Source: Pseudolysobacter sp964466115
GTDB lineage: Bacteria; Pseudomonadota; Gammaproteobacteria; Xanthomonadales; Rhodanobacteraceae
DNA: 64,000 nt
Reading direction: 5' to 3'
NCBI GenBank assembly: GCA_964466115.1
Contig: CAYXMH010000001.1
Location: forward strand, 62,001-126,000
Both the position numbers and the translations under genes were made by a program. The notes under the pieces were generated by a model that was not told the DNA's origin, made no database searches, and saw only the letters and a list, made by a program, of their open reading frames with translations. Positions 27,201-36,438 of the stretch are shown piece after piece. How positions within the stretch are numbered: position 1 is the stretch's first letter; the number at the start of each line of letters is the position of its first letter.

Positions 27201-27856
27201 AGTAGTTGCAGTTGCGCTTGCGGATCAGCAGGGTCAAACGCCTGCGTGGGCAATGTGAACAACCCTTGTATCGATTGAAACAGATGCGCGGGTGTGGCAA
27301 AGCATTGCAGCAGCCAAGCCGCATGCTCTTCGTCCTGGTGCAGTTCGCGCCGCCAAACGTCCTCGACAATCGAGCGCTTTAAGGGATCGGCGTTGGCGAT
27401 GTCAAACCGCCCCAGCGACACCCCCGTCTGCAGCGCGTGATCGGTCAATACGCGCCGGCACCAACCGTGAATGGTAAAAATCGATGCGCGATCAAAATTC
27501 TGCAATGCCTGTAATAAGGCTTGTTGTTGCGTTGCTTGATCGACGCCGGATTTTTCGCATTGCGCGATCAACGCGTACAGGCGTTCGCGCTCGCGATCAT
27601 CGGGATGCGGGTCGACATTCGCGGATAACACCGCGCAAGCCCAAGCCAAACGCCGGCGCAATCGCTCACGCAACTCCTCGGCAGCGGCTTCGGTAAAAGT
27701 AACCACCAAGATTTGCTCAACCTGAAAATTGCGCTCCAGCAACAACCGCAAATAAAGCCAAGCAATGCTAAACGTTTTTCCGGTGCCGGCGCTGGCTTCG
27801 ACCAGACCGACGCCCGACAGCGGCATACGCAATAAATCCAGCGGTTGTGCACTCAT
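24257..27856 (-). CDS. recB: exodeoxyribonuclease V subunit beta (RecB)
   Basis: 3'-5' helicase and the only nuclease subunit of RecBCD, which processes double-strand breaks and loads RecA. The 1199-residue protein has Walker A EASAGTGKTFSIAWLY at residues 20-35, motif II VDEFQDTDQQQFAIF near residue 393, VTIHASKGLEYPIVF near residue 750, and a C-terminal nuclease domain with the catalytic LDYKSNYLG near residue 1100. Length is near E. coli RecB (1180). It overlaps recC and recD by four bases at each end. The pitrilysin gene (ptrA) that separates recC from recB in E. coli is absent. Confidence 0.97.
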   Translation of the reverse strand: MSAQPLDLLRMPLSGVGLVEASAGTGKTFSIAWLYLRLLLERNFQVEQILVVTFTEAAAEELRERLRRRLAWACAVLSANVDPHPDDRERERLYALIAQCEKSGVDQATQQQALLQALQNFDRASIFTIHGWCRRVLTDHALQTGVSLGRFDIANADPLKRSIVEDVWRRELHQDEEHAAWLLQCFATPAHLFQSIQGLFTLPTQAFDPADPQAQLQLLQQRQQAAARAFTIACADSARCMELLFDKRFGISTDEKKGYKPAQVSRLLQDMAAWIGGGRIAWPAPADLVRFEPDFFRNSQTESAIRQGKPLPDHPLIDALLVLAEVQAKIIRMQRAKLLRQTVLSAQRELQQREDASAVYGYDALIGRVHDALTVANGDKFAAHLRERYPVALVDEFQDTDQQQFAIFRALYADAGSLLMIGDAKQSIYRFRGGDVFAYGQARNLAKSQLCTLTTNYRSEPRLVSAVNVLFAAKDNFIYDFIEWQNVAALGPRNGAFLTPNPHPLVVWHAPVTEATAHSSHNSPINSTGKLAKAVATAVADEIVRLLASGADNELVLDGHSVRAGDIAVLVNTHDQAALIERSLQVCNVAASTLSRESVYASAQARDLLSLVQAMLNPRRGSYLRAALSTETVGWNAKLIAELLVDPVREERVHERFQALAAVWQADGPIALIEELMHEFSAHCLIYADGQRRIANFRHLGELLNELSNAGYGAQEQAEQLERYIQCPNPENDAERLRRASDADAVQIVTIHASKGLEYPIVFAPFLWQATRGIAKQAPVVSHHPEDLRVVVDLGSDAFESRAELAARENYAEAMRRAYVACTRAINRLYLVWGKIADAQYSPCARLFHGVPPDGALLHSQYLQLDDAALQTQLQQLANASDGAITVCGMPERLSAPWQADTTSLPLSAREFTRDVTDRRSIHSFTRIIAGTSDGGADQRRFLNSSMVGDEGFSITLAEQAPRGALLGECLHAILQQIDFQNPDDRLARNLIAEVSERYGFDRDVVALFRQWIKRLLNTELVPGLALAGVPANRLIKEMEFHFALESSTRESIGAIANRFGDYADALAVLAQTPTGLHGWMHGYIDLIVENQGRFFVLDYKSNYLGGDEADYAPDRLAATMQSHRYDLQLVIYLLALHRYLALRLGPQYEPETNLGGALCVFVRGVKENVSLSGVQVVQPPVELILALDRCFGDRRRFA

Positions 27857-30800
27857 AGGCTAGCCGCTAATAGTGGCGAGAAGAGCAAGCGTGCATGACG
27901 AATAAACTCCTCATCCACTAACGGCTCTTGGCCGCGGGCCAGCAAAGCTGCGTAAGGATCCGCCCTTTCCCCGCGGCTGTGTTCGCCATTCCAAGCGTTC
28001 TCGGCCGCAACCATTGGCAACACGCCCTTTGCGTTGCGCGCAATGCGCTGCTCCGCGCGCACGTACGCCAGCTGTGAGCGGGGAAACAACGGCAATGGTT
28101 GTACATAACTTTGCAAGTACAAGGCAACCAATTCGGTGAGAGCTTGCCGTGCCAAGGAAGCATCCACGACAGCAAACACCTGCTTTTGTGGCACTACCCC
28201 GGTTAAGCCAAATACAAATCGCGGCTGTTGCTTTATTTCAAGCAGCGCCTGCAGCAAATGTTTGAGCCAGGCTTCAAGCAAATCCCCCGCACGCAATTCG
28301 CCGGCTCGATAGAAAAGCAAACCGCCGGGTAATAATTCGACACTGGCGCACAACCGCACACCCGCCAGGTCCAGAGTAATCGCCCGCATGCTACCCTTGA
28401 GTGGCGCATGCGGGCGCAACACCTCCGCCAATGCGAGCACTGAATCCCGTTCTAGCTGGTACAGTCGATCGCCGGCCGCCGCTGCCGGGAACAACCCACT
28501 ACCGCGTAATGATTCGGGCATCCGTTCATGCAGCTCGTCTTTGACCGCCAAATCCAACATGGCGTCGCACGCGCGATAGCGCTCTAAACCGGAAAGTATA
28601 AAAGGTTCATTGTCTATAATGTCTGTCGATTCTTTTGGGAATTCAATCCCCAACCGTTCCCGTAATTGGGTCTTGGCGGGATTGCGAAAAAACCGAATCA
28701 GGTCTGATAATGAAACCTCGCTTGGCGGAGTTAATTTTGGCCAACCCTCCACGAAGCGCCGTCCACCATCGCGGTTGGGTTTGCTGCGCGCGGCCGTTAG
28801 CCAATGAGCCGCAAAACTGCGTTCCCGTGCAAGACCCGAAAAATAATCGGGCGCAAATGGATATAGCCGATGCCGCCGAACCAAGCACTGGTGCGCACGA
28901 TCAATATCCCCGCCAAAACATTGGGCGCTAAGGAACTCCAACAACTCGTCCAATAAAATGGATGGCGGGCGTTGTTTGCCGTCCTGAAGATCGCAGGCCA
29001 CATAGCTCAAATGCAGCGCCTGACGTGCGCAAAGCAGCGTCTCTAAAAACAGGAATCGCTCGTCGTCAGGACGAGAGCGATCACCCGCACGCGGGTGGGC
29101 TTGCATTAAGTTGCAACTATCGCGGCTGACGGGACCGGGAAACTCACCGGTGTTCAACCCAAGTACCGCCACCACTCGAAATGGGATGGCGCGCATCGGA
29201 AGCAGAGTGCAAACGGTAACGCCCTCCCCGGGAAACTGGCTACTCAATGAGGATTGCTGCAACTCGCTTTCAAACGCCGCGCGCAGATAGGGCAACGGCA
29301 AGGCATCGTTATACTGCGCTTGGTTTGCGGCCGCACCAAGAGCGACTATCACGCGCCGTAATTCATCGAGCACGTCAAGCGCCTCGGTGTCGCTCGCTGT
29401 GGGCGAAAAAAAATCGTCACACAGAGTGTGCATATGCTGCACCCAGTCGGCCATGCTTTTTTCCGTTTGCAACGTGTGTCTCAAGGCCGTCAGCTTTTCC
29501 AGTAATCGATTCAATTTGCCCAACGCCCGGACCGCTTGTCCTTCAAGATCGGTAAACGGTGCGACACCCCGCCATTGCGCGACGCCTTCGCCGCATGCGT
29601 ACCCCACCAACAGCCGCTGCAGGCCAAACTGCCAGCTGTAATCGTTGTATTCACCAAGCCCGAGGCTTTGTCGAAATGCTGCATCAAGCCCCCAGCGAAT
29701 GCCGCTATCCGAAACCCAATGAGTCAAAACCTCAAGCTCCGCTGATGTGATCTCAAATCGTTTTCTTAAACTGGGTAACGTCAGTAAATCCAAAACCTCG
29801 GTTGCCGTAAATCGCCAATCGGGCAATTCGAGCAGTCGACGAAAAGTGTCGACTAAGCGGCTGTGCTGCAAGTACGAGCGATCGGCAATACGGTAAGGAA
29901 TGCGTTGGCGCAACGAAGCTGACGCAAAAATCGCCGTGACGTAATCCGCATAATCGTTGATGTTGGGGACCATCACTACGACGTCGCTGGGCTTTAAGCT
30001 GGCATCTTCTTGAAATTTCGCCAATAACGCGTCGTGCAATACTTCCACTTCACGCAGGCGGCTGGGGCAGGCATGAATTCGAAGGCTGCTGTCTTCCAAA
30101 GCCGGCAATCCGGCGCATTCTTCTGGTGCAATGAGAACAATGCTTTTTTGCAATTGAGTTAATAAAGATCGACTATCGGGAATGTCAAAAGCATCGCGTT
30201 CTTCCTGTTGATCGCCCGTGTGCAGCCGTCGCAGCAGTTCACGCCCCGACTTGCCCCACGATGCCAACAGCGGGTGCCCCACTTCGTGGTATTGCTCACC
30301 ACCAGACCGGTTGTATTTGCTCCACAACGTTTTTAGTCGCGCCAGCTCGCGCTGCGAAAAAAGATCGGCCCAATAATGCAAACTGGGATTAAGTTGGTAC
30401 AGCGTAACGCGACGAATGGCGCCTAACGATCGCAACAAATCCAAATAAACCGGCGCCAATTGACTGACCCCAAAACAATAAATGCGTTGCGGTAAAACCG
30501 ATCGATCGCCATATTCATCCAAGCCATCGCACAGTGAAAACCATTGCTCCAGCAAGACGCCACGGTGCGGCTGTTTGATGTCTTCTCGCAATTCTCGCCA
30601 CAGTTTGGCCTGCAATAGCTCAAAGGAGCCAAGCCCGAGGTATTTGCCCTGCTCCCACGCACTTATCCAATCGCGCCGATACACAAGATAGTGGTCATAC
30701 AATTGCGCCAAACGCGCGGCCAATTCATACCACCGCAACCCATGGGAGCGGTTGTTGTGTGGGTCTTTATTGAAATACGCGTCGACTTCGCTCAGCTGAG

Positions 30801-31134
30801 ATTGCTGTAGCACCTTTGGCAACGCACTCAGAATGCGCCAAACCAACGTGCCGGGCTCATAACCGGACTGGGGCGGCAGTGGACCAAACGCCTCGTTCAA
30901 TACGCGCCAAGCAAAGCTCGCTGGTAGGGGAAATTCGATATTGGCGCACACGCCAAGTCTTTGCGTTAGCCAAAGTTTCAACCAACGCGCCATTCCTGGG
31001 TGAGGAACAACAACCAAATCGGGTCGCAGCGTCGGGTCTTGATGCGGCTCACTGAGGCGCTGCGCCAAATCTTGCGCCAATCGCTCCAACCGATTGCCGT
31101 GCACCAATGTAAAAACACCAGGGGATGTGGCCAT
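27853..31134 (-). CDS. recC: exodeoxyribonuclease V subunit gamma (RecC)
   Basis: Chi-recognising subunit of RecBCD that splits the DNA strands. The 1093-residue protein begins with FTLVHGNRLERLAQDLAQRL, the RecC start, and carries VVPHPGMARWLKLWL near residues 43-57 and LGLNTGEFPGPVSRDSCNLM near residue 655. As in other RecC proteins the helicase fold lacks a working P-loop. Length matches E. coli (1122). It is the first gene of a recC-recB-recD-orn run, all linked by short overlaps or gaps. The 260-base region upstream is A/T-rich and should hold its promoter. Confidence 0.96.
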   Translation of the reverse strand: MATSPGVFTLVHGNRLERLAQDLAQRLSEPHQDPTLRPDLVVVPHPGMARWLKLWLTQRLGVCANIEFPLPASFAWRVLNEAFGPLPPQSGYEPGTLVWRILSALPKVLQQSQLSEVDAYFNKDPHNNRSHGLRWYELAARLAQLYDHYLVYRRDWISAWEQGKYLGLGSFELLQAKLWRELREDIKQPHRGVLLEQWFSLCDGLDEYGDRSVLPQRIYCFGVSQLAPVYLDLLRSLGAIRRVTLYQLNPSLHYWADLFSQRELARLKTLWSKYNRSGGEQYHEVGHPLLASWGKSGRELLRRLHTGDQQEERDAFDIPDSRSLLTQLQKSIVLIAPEECAGLPALEDSSLRIHACPSRLREVEVLHDALLAKFQEDASLKPSDVVVMVPNINDYADYVTAIFASASLRQRIPYRIADRSYLQHSRLVDTFRRLLELPDWRFTATEVLDLLTLPSLRKRFEITSAELEVLTHWVSDSGIRWGLDAAFRQSLGLGEYNDYSWQFGLQRLLVGYACGEGVAQWRGVAPFTDLEGQAVRALGKLNRLLEKLTALRHTLQTEKSMADWVQHMHTLCDDFFSPTASDTEALDVLDELRRVIVALGAAANQAQYNDALPLPYLRAAFESELQQSSLSSQFPGEGVTVCTLLPMRAIPFRVVAVLGLNTGEFPGPVSRDSCNLMQAHPRAGDRSRPDDERFLFLETLLCARQALHLSYVACDLQDGKQRPPSILLDELLEFLSAQCFGGDIDRAHQCLVRRHRLYPFAPDYFSGLARERSFAAHWLTAARSKPNRDGGRRFVEGWPKLTPPSEVSLSDLIRFFRNPAKTQLRERLGIEFPKESTDIIDNEPFILSGLERYRACDAMLDLAVKDELHERMPESLRGSGLFPAAAAGDRLYQLERDSVLALAEVLRPHAPLKGSMRAITLDLAGVRLCASVELLPGGLLFYRAGELRAGDLLEAWLKHLLQALLEIKQQPRFVFGLTGVVPQKQVFAVVDASLARQALTELVALYLQSYVQPLPLFPRSQLAYVRAEQRIARNAKGVLPMVAAENAWNGEHSRGERADPYAALLARGQEPLVDEEFIRHARLLFSPLLAASL

Positions 31135-31394
31135 GAAAGATGATCAGCAGAAAAAACGAACGGCAAGGGTCCCAACGGCACGACCAATTAACATATTAAC
31201 AATAAAATCATATAGTTATAATAAATTCGTTCATTCAAATCGAGCATATGAGAATCCCCCCATGGAGACGATCCAGATTGCATTCGCGGCGTCTCACGCC
31301 CTGAGAACTGTTTAACGACTGCGCGAATCATTTGAATTGACACCCCCAAGCCGCTACTCTGCACCGATTCAGGCGTTAGCAACAAGGGGCGGGC
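31135..31394. other. divergent control region between recC and the GGDEF/EAL gene
   Basis: No gene is visible here. The part nearest recC (31190-31235) is strikingly A/T-rich for this genome, with overlapping TATA-like words on both strands. A TTGACA occurs at 31338 reading rightward, but no good -10 lies at 16-18 bases. A weak pairing GAGAC (31264-31268) with GTCTC (31290-31294) may form a loop. I could not fix either promoter. Confidence 0.4.
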
Positions 31395-34022
31395 ATGAAC
31401 CGCGTGTTAGTGCTGGAATCTTCCGCAACCAGACGCCGTGCTGTGCACGCATCGCTGACAAGTCATGGTTTCCAAGTTAGCGAGCTGCCCGGATTCGAGC
31501 ACGCTCCGGCCATTCTTAAACGACTGGGCACCACCGCCACCAACGTGCGCGGATTGGTGATGGGCTGGCCAGAACACCACAATGCGTTGGCCGGCGAAGT
31601 CTTCGCCATGCTGCGCCAAGACGAGTTTGAGCATTTCGCGGTAGTGCTGTTGGCAGACACCAACAATGCCGATGCCGTGAACTGGATGATGAAACGTCCG
31701 AGCACCGATTTGCTCTTGTGGAGCGATTACAACGAAGCGGCGGATTCCTTAAATAAACTGATCAACCCCCCGGCACCGGCGGTCCTGCCAAACCCGGACG
31801 TCAATAATCGCAATAATTTGCGAATCCTCTTCGTCGATGACTCAGCCACCGTGCGTATTGCCTTTCGCCGGCTGCTCACCATGCAAGGCTATCACGTTGA
31901 AACGGCTGAAAACGCCGCTGACGGCTGGGCCAAAGCGCAATCCAATCTCTACGATATCGCCATCGTGGATTACTTTATGCCGGGTGATGCGGGAACCACG
32001 TTGGTGCAACGCATGAAAGAAAACCCGCGTACCGCGTCGATCTTAAGTGCGGTCATTACCGGCACTTATTCCGACCGCGTTATTAAGGAGTCGTTGGCCG
32101 CCGGCGCTCTTGAGTGCTTGTTTAAGAGCGAAGCGCGCGAATTGTTCCTGGCGCGATTGGGCTCGCTTGCACGGGCAGTACAGGACCGTAAATCGATCGA
32201 TGCGGAACGGCGGCGATTATCCAGCATTCTTAACTCCGTGGGCGATGGCGTGTACGGTGTGGACGATAAAGGTGTGATCCAGTTTATCAACCCGGCCGCC
32301 ATTGATCTGCTCGGTTTTCAGAGCAGCGCCCAGTTGATTGGAAAATCGGCCTATGAAACGTTTCACCACACATTCGAGGATGGCACGACGCTGCCTCGCG
32401 CCGCGTGTTTCTTATCGCAATGCTACGCGCAAGGCAGCACCGTGCCAATTTGGCAAACGGTATTTTGGAGCGCCTCCAAACGCGCCATTCCAGTCGAATG
32501 CACGGTTTACCCGATCCAAATGGATGGGCGACGCGAAGGCTCGGTGGTCGCGTTCAGGGATATTTCGGCGCGCCGTATACTGGAAGACGAATTGCGCTGG
32601 CAGGCTAACCATGACATTTTAACCAAACTGTACAATCGCGCTTGGTTTGAAACGCAACTGGAACAAGAGATCGCCCGCATCCGACGCACCGAACAAGTAT
32701 CGCTGCTGTTGTTCGTCGATTTGGATCGCTTCAAATACATCAACGATACGGCCGGGCATACCGCCGGGGACCAGCTGCTGGTTGAAATAAGCCACCGGCT
32801 AAAATCACGCCTGCGCGCAAGCGACCAGATTGCCCGCATGGGCGGCGATGAATACGCCATTATTTTGCACAATGTAAATAATACAGACATTGTGCATGTT
32901 GCCGATGAATTCCGTAAGGCGCTCTCCGCCTTGCCGTTCGCTTACGGCGGCAAGAGCTATCGCGTATCGGTGAGCATCGGCGTTTGTTTATTGGACCAAC
33001 ATACCGTATCGCGCACCGAGGCAATGGCGAACGCCGACATCGCGCTGCACCAGGCAAAAGACCGCGGACGCAATCAAATTCAAGTGTTCTCTCTAGATAG
33101 CGACCAACGTGCGAAAATGGATACCGAGCTTGGTTGGTCCTCGCGCCTGGTCGAGGCGATAAAGAAAGACCAATTTATCCTCTGCTATCAACCGATACTG
33201 CCTTTGGCTCACTTGGAGTACGACAATTTGCCGCATGAACCCGGCGCGTTATGGACGCGCCACCTGCGCAAAAATAACGACAAACGCGCCTATTACGAAG
33301 TTTTGGTTCGCCTGCAGGACAGCGAAGGCAAATTAATCAATCCAGCCGCGTTTCTGCCCAGCGCCGAGCGCTTTAGCTTGATTGGCGAGATCGATCGATG
33401 GGTAGTGCGCCACGCACTGAAAGCGCTGCGCGAACATAACTTGACCAGCTCGCCCACGGGATTAACCATCAATCTCTCACCGCACTCGCTGGCGCAGCCG
33501 GGGTTGGCGCGGTACATCACCGATCGATTGGTGGAATTCAATATCGACCCGAACGCGGTGATTTTTGAGATTACCGAGTCCGGTGCGCTTCATCAATTGG
33601 AGGCGGCTCGGACTCTTATCCGCGAATTACGCGCCTTTGGTTGCCGCTTCGCGCTGGATGATTTCGGAGTCGGGTTTTCCTCGTTCACCCACCTAAAACA
33701 TTTGGATGTCGATTTTCTGAAAATCGATGGCTCATTCACTCAAGGCTTGCTGTCCGACCAGGTGGACCTTGCCGTCATTAACGCCATCACCAGCATTGCT
33801 CATTCCATAGGCAAATTTACCATTGCCGAATGCGTTGAACACCCCGAGATTCTTCGCGCATTGCGTAATTGCAATGTGGATTATGCGCAAGGGTATTATA
33901 TCGGCCGACCGAAACCGAGCTTGCGCGCGGCTGCCGCGCAATTGGAAATGGTGCACGGCAAAGAGCCCACACCTCCCTATCAAGCTGACGATACCTACGA
34001 AGCTCGGCCGGCCACGAACTAA
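31395..34022 (+). CDS. receiver-PAS-GGDEF-EAL cyclic-di-GMP protein
   Basis: Cytosolic signalling protein of 875 residues. Residues 1-125 look like a degenerate receiver with no acidic pocket (LVMGWPEH where the phospho-site should be). Residues 142-265 form an intact receiver (LFVDDSATVRIAF; phospho-acceptor in IVDYFMPGDAG). A PAS domain follows (about 275-390), then GGDEF (400-565) with an intact RASD inhibitory site but GGDEY in place of GGDEF, and EAL (590-855) with EVL in place of EAL. The remaining catalytic residues of the EAL domain look present: INLSP, FEITES, LDDFGVG, FLKIDG, AECVE and YAQGYY. Phosphodiesterase activity seems more likely than cyclase activity; this is inference. sbcB follows after 55 bases, probably by chance. 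Confidence 0.9.
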   Translation: MNRVLVLESSATRRRAVHASLTSHGFQVSELPGFEHAPAILKRLGTTATNVRGLVMGWPEHHNALAGEVFAMLRQDEFEHFAVVLLADTNNADAVNWMMKRPSTDLLLWSDYNEAADSLNKLINPPAPAVLPNPDVNNRNNLRILFVDDSATVRIAFRRLLTMQGYHVETAENAADGWAKAQSNLYDIAIVDYFMPGDAGTTLVQRMKENPRTASILSAVITGTYSDRVIKESLAAGALECLFKSEARELFLARLGSLARAVQDRKSIDAERRRLSSILNSVGDGVYGVDDKGVIQFINPAAIDLLGFQSSAQLIGKSAYETFHHTFEDGTTLPRAACFLSQCYAQGSTVPIWQTVFWSASKRAIPVECTVYPIQMDGRREGSVVAFRDISARRILEDELRWQANHDILTKLYNRAWFETQLEQEIARIRRTEQVSLLLFVDLDRFKYINDTAGHTAGDQLLVEISHRLKSRLRASDQIARMGGDEYAIILHNVNNTDIVHVADEFRKALSALPFAYGGKSYRVSVSIGVCLLDQHTVSRTEAMANADIALHQAKDRGRNQIQVFSLDSDQRAKMDTELGWSSRLVEAIKKDQFILCYQPILPLAHLEYDNLPHEPGALWTRHLRKNNDKRAYYEVLVRLQDSEGKLINPAAFLPSAERFSLIGEIDRWVVRHALKALREHNLTSSPTGLTINLSPHSLAQPGLARYITDRLVEFNIDPNAVIFEITESGALHQLEAARTLIRELRAFGCRFALDDFGVGFSSFTHLKHLDVDFLKIDGSFTQGLLSDQVDLAVINAITSIAHSIGKFTIAECVEHPEILRALRNCNVDYAQGYYIGRPKPSLRAAAAQLEMVHGKEPTPPYQADDTYEARPATN

Positions 34023-34077
34023 ACGCCGCGCACCGCATTCTCTTCCGTCTTTAACTCGCGATGACATTCTAAGCCAA

Positions 34078-35535
34078 ATGGCTATACCAACTTTTTATTG
34101 GCACGATTATGAAACCTTCGGCGTTGATCCCAGACGTGATCGCCCGGCGCAATTTGCCGGCTTGCGAACCAACATGGATTTGGAGCCGATCGCCGAGCCA
34201 ATGGTGATTTACTGCAAACCCAGCGACGATCTATTGCCCCAGCCACAAGCGTGCCTGCTCACCGGCATCACACCCCAGATGGCCGAGCGCATGGGCACTG
34301 GCGAGGCAGATTTTGCTGCCCGGATTCATGAAGAATTGGCCATTCCGGGCACCTGTAGCGCCGGTTACAATTCATTGCGCTTCGATGAGGAGGTCACGCG
34401 GCATCTTTTGTACCGCAATTTTTTTGATCCCTACGCACGCGAATGGGAAAACGGCAATTCGCGCTGGGATATCATCGATCTCGCCCGCTTAACCTACGCG
34501 CTGCGCCCCGACGGAATCGAGTGGCCGAGGCAAGACGACGGCAACCCCAGTTTTCGTCTCGGAGAGCTTAGCGCTGCCAATCACCTCTCCCACACCAAAG
34601 TTCACGATGCCCTCGGTGATGTTGAGGCCACGCTCGCGCTGGCGCGATTGATTCGCCGACACCAACCGCGCTTGTTCGAGTTTTATTTTCAGTTACGCCG
34701 AAAACAACGCGCATTGGAATTGCTCGACTACATTCATATGACGCCGGTTGTACACGTTTCATCAAGATACCCGGCCAGCCACGGCTGCCTAGCGATGGTG
34801 GTTCCTTTGGCAGTGCACCCAACTCAGCCCAACGCAATCATCGCCTACGACTTGCGCACCCATCCCAGCGCACTACTTGAGTTTGAGCCTGAGAAAATAG
34901 CGCAGCGCGTATTCACGGCCCAAGCGGCGCTACCGGAAGGAGAATCGCGCATACCATTGAAGTTGATACACATTAATCGCACCCCTGCCCTAGCGCCGTT
35001 ATCCGCTCTTCAAGGCGCGGATCATGCGCGCATTAAGCTCGATGTAGAGCTTTGCTTGGCGCATCTAACGCTTATACAGCAATCCACCACGGTGGCAGAA
35101 AAAGTCCGCACGGTATTCTCACGCCCGACTTCGGAGGCTAAAATCGACCCGGAATTAGCGCTTTACGAGGGTGGCTTTCTTAACGACCACGATCGCCCAT
35201 TATTGAGGGAGGTGCGCAAAACCGCGCCAGCCCAACTGGGCGCGCGCAATTTTGCGTTTCGCGACCCGCGCTATACCGAGTTATTGTTTCGCTACCGCGC
35301 CCGCAACTATCCGGATACGCTTAACCTCAAAGAGGCCACGCTCTGGGAGGATTTCCGGCGGCGCAAGCTGACCATTGAAACCGCCTTAACATCAATAACA
35401 TTGGACCAATACTTCACGGAAATCACCCGATTACGCCAGTCCGATGTTTCTTTAGACGCGAGAAAAAGTGCGCTACTGGATGAATTAGAAATATGGGGCC
35501 ATAATATTATTTACACAAATCTCAAACAATCCTAA
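34078..35535 (+). CDS. sbcB: exodeoxyribonuclease I
   Basis: 3'-5' single-strand DNA exonuclease with roles in recombination and mismatch repair. From ATG at 34078 the 485-residue protein starts MAIPTFYWHDYETFGVDPRR with the DEDDh aspartate and glutamate in HDYETFG. HDALGDVEATLALARLI near residue 178 supplies the last catalytic pair. Length is near E. coli ExoI (475). The frame is open far upstream (33823) only as a shadow of the preceding gene. It is near recBCD but on the other strand and separately transcribed or behind the GGDEF/EAL gene. Confidence 0.95.
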   Translation: MAIPTFYWHDYETFGVDPRRDRPAQFAGLRTNMDLEPIAEPMVIYCKPSDDLLPQPQACLLTGITPQMAERMGTGEADFAARIHEELAIPGTCSAGYNSLRFDEEVTRHLLYRNFFDPYAREWENGNSRWDIIDLARLTYALRPDGIEWPRQDDGNPSFRLGELSAANHLSHTKVHDALGDVEATLALARLIRRHQPRLFEFYFQLRRKQRALELLDYIHMTPVVHVSSRYPASHGCLAMVVPLAVHPTQPNAIIAYDLRTHPSALLEFEPEKIAQRVFTAQAALPEGESRIPLKLIHINRTPALAPLSALQGADHARIKLDVELCLAHLTLIQQSTTVAEKVRTVFSRPTSEAKIDPELALYEGGFLNDHDRPLLREVRKTAPAQLGARNFAFRDPRYTELLFRYRARNYPDTLNLKEATLWEDFRRRKLTIETALTSITLDQYFTEITRLRQSDVSLDARKSALLDELEIWGHNIIYTNLKQS

Positions 35536-35636
35536 TTTTTTTAAATTTCTTTATACAATAAAAAACAAAAACCAACTCCAATCGTGCATAAACTGGTACC
35601 AGAGGTTTAAGCATTCACCCCGAATCGAGGCATGAC

Positions 35637-36326
35637 GTGAAAGACAACTCCTATTTCACACCCGCCAGTTTCCGCTTTTTGCGCGAACTTGCGGCCAACA
35701 ATAATCGGGCATGGTTTGCCGAAAATAAACACCGCTTCGACGAAGTGCTGCGCCAGCCGTATTTGAACTTGATTGCGGATTTGGCCACTCCGTTGATGAA
35801 AATCAGCCGGCATTTTTGCGCCGACCCCCGCCCGCAGGGTGGCTCGTTGTTTCGCTTGCACCGGGACACCCGCTTTAGCCGGGACAAAAATCCCTACAAG
35901 GCGTATGCCGGGGCCATTTTCTTCCATAAGCGCCACCACGATGTGCAAGCCCCATCGTTTTATTTGCATATTCAACCGGGCGGCTGTTTCCTCGCCGCGG
36001 GCTTATGGCATCCGCAACCGGCAACCGTTCACCGCGTTCGCGATTATCTAGTGGATAACCCCTCCTCCTGGCAAAAAGCCGTTCACGCAAAGTACTTTCA
36101 ACAGCATTATGAGATCGGCGGGGATAGCCTTGTGCGCTCGCCGCGTGGCTACGATCCCGATCACGAACTAGCGCTAGACATCAAACGCAAAGACTTCGTT
36201 GCAGCCCAATACTTCGACGACAAGCAAGCCTGCGCCCCCAATCTACGCCCCTTTATATTAAACGGCTGGAAGGGATTGGCACCGATGATGGACTATTTGT
36301 GCACGGCGCTCGATCTGGAATTCTAA
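35637..36326 (+). CDS. DUF2461 (TIGR02453) family protein
   Basis: Conserved protein of unknown function, 229 residues, cytosolic. The family hallmarks are visible: FRFLRELAANNNRAWFAENK at residues 12-31, FRLHRDTRFSRDKNPYKAYA near residues 72-91, FYLHIQPGGCFLAAGLWHPQ near residue 108 and a C-terminal hydrophobic segment. Start is GTG at 35637 with GAGG about 8 bases upstream; an out-of-frame ATG at 35632 runs only two codons. An A/T-rich stretch with TATACAAT at about 35551-35558 lies upstream and may be its promoter. Confidence 0.85.
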   Translation: MKDNSYFTPASFRFLRELAANNNRAWFAENKHRFDEVLRQPYLNLIADLATPLMKISRHFCADPRPQGGSLFRLHRDTRFSRDKNPYKAYAGAIFFHKRHHDVQAPSFYLHIQPGGCFLAAGLWHPQPATVHRVRDYLVDNPSSWQKAVHAKYFQQHYEIGGDSLVRSPRGYDPDHELALDIKRKDFVAAQYFDDKQACAPNLRPFILNGWKGLAPMMDYLCTALDLEF

Positions 36327-36438
36327 GCAACCTTTTGAATAACCCCAAACGGCTCCTTAATATCCCGACAACCCAGCTTCAGACCACGGCTGGCGCCCTG
36401 CTGCTAATGATATTTAAAACGAGCTCAGAGACCCCTAA

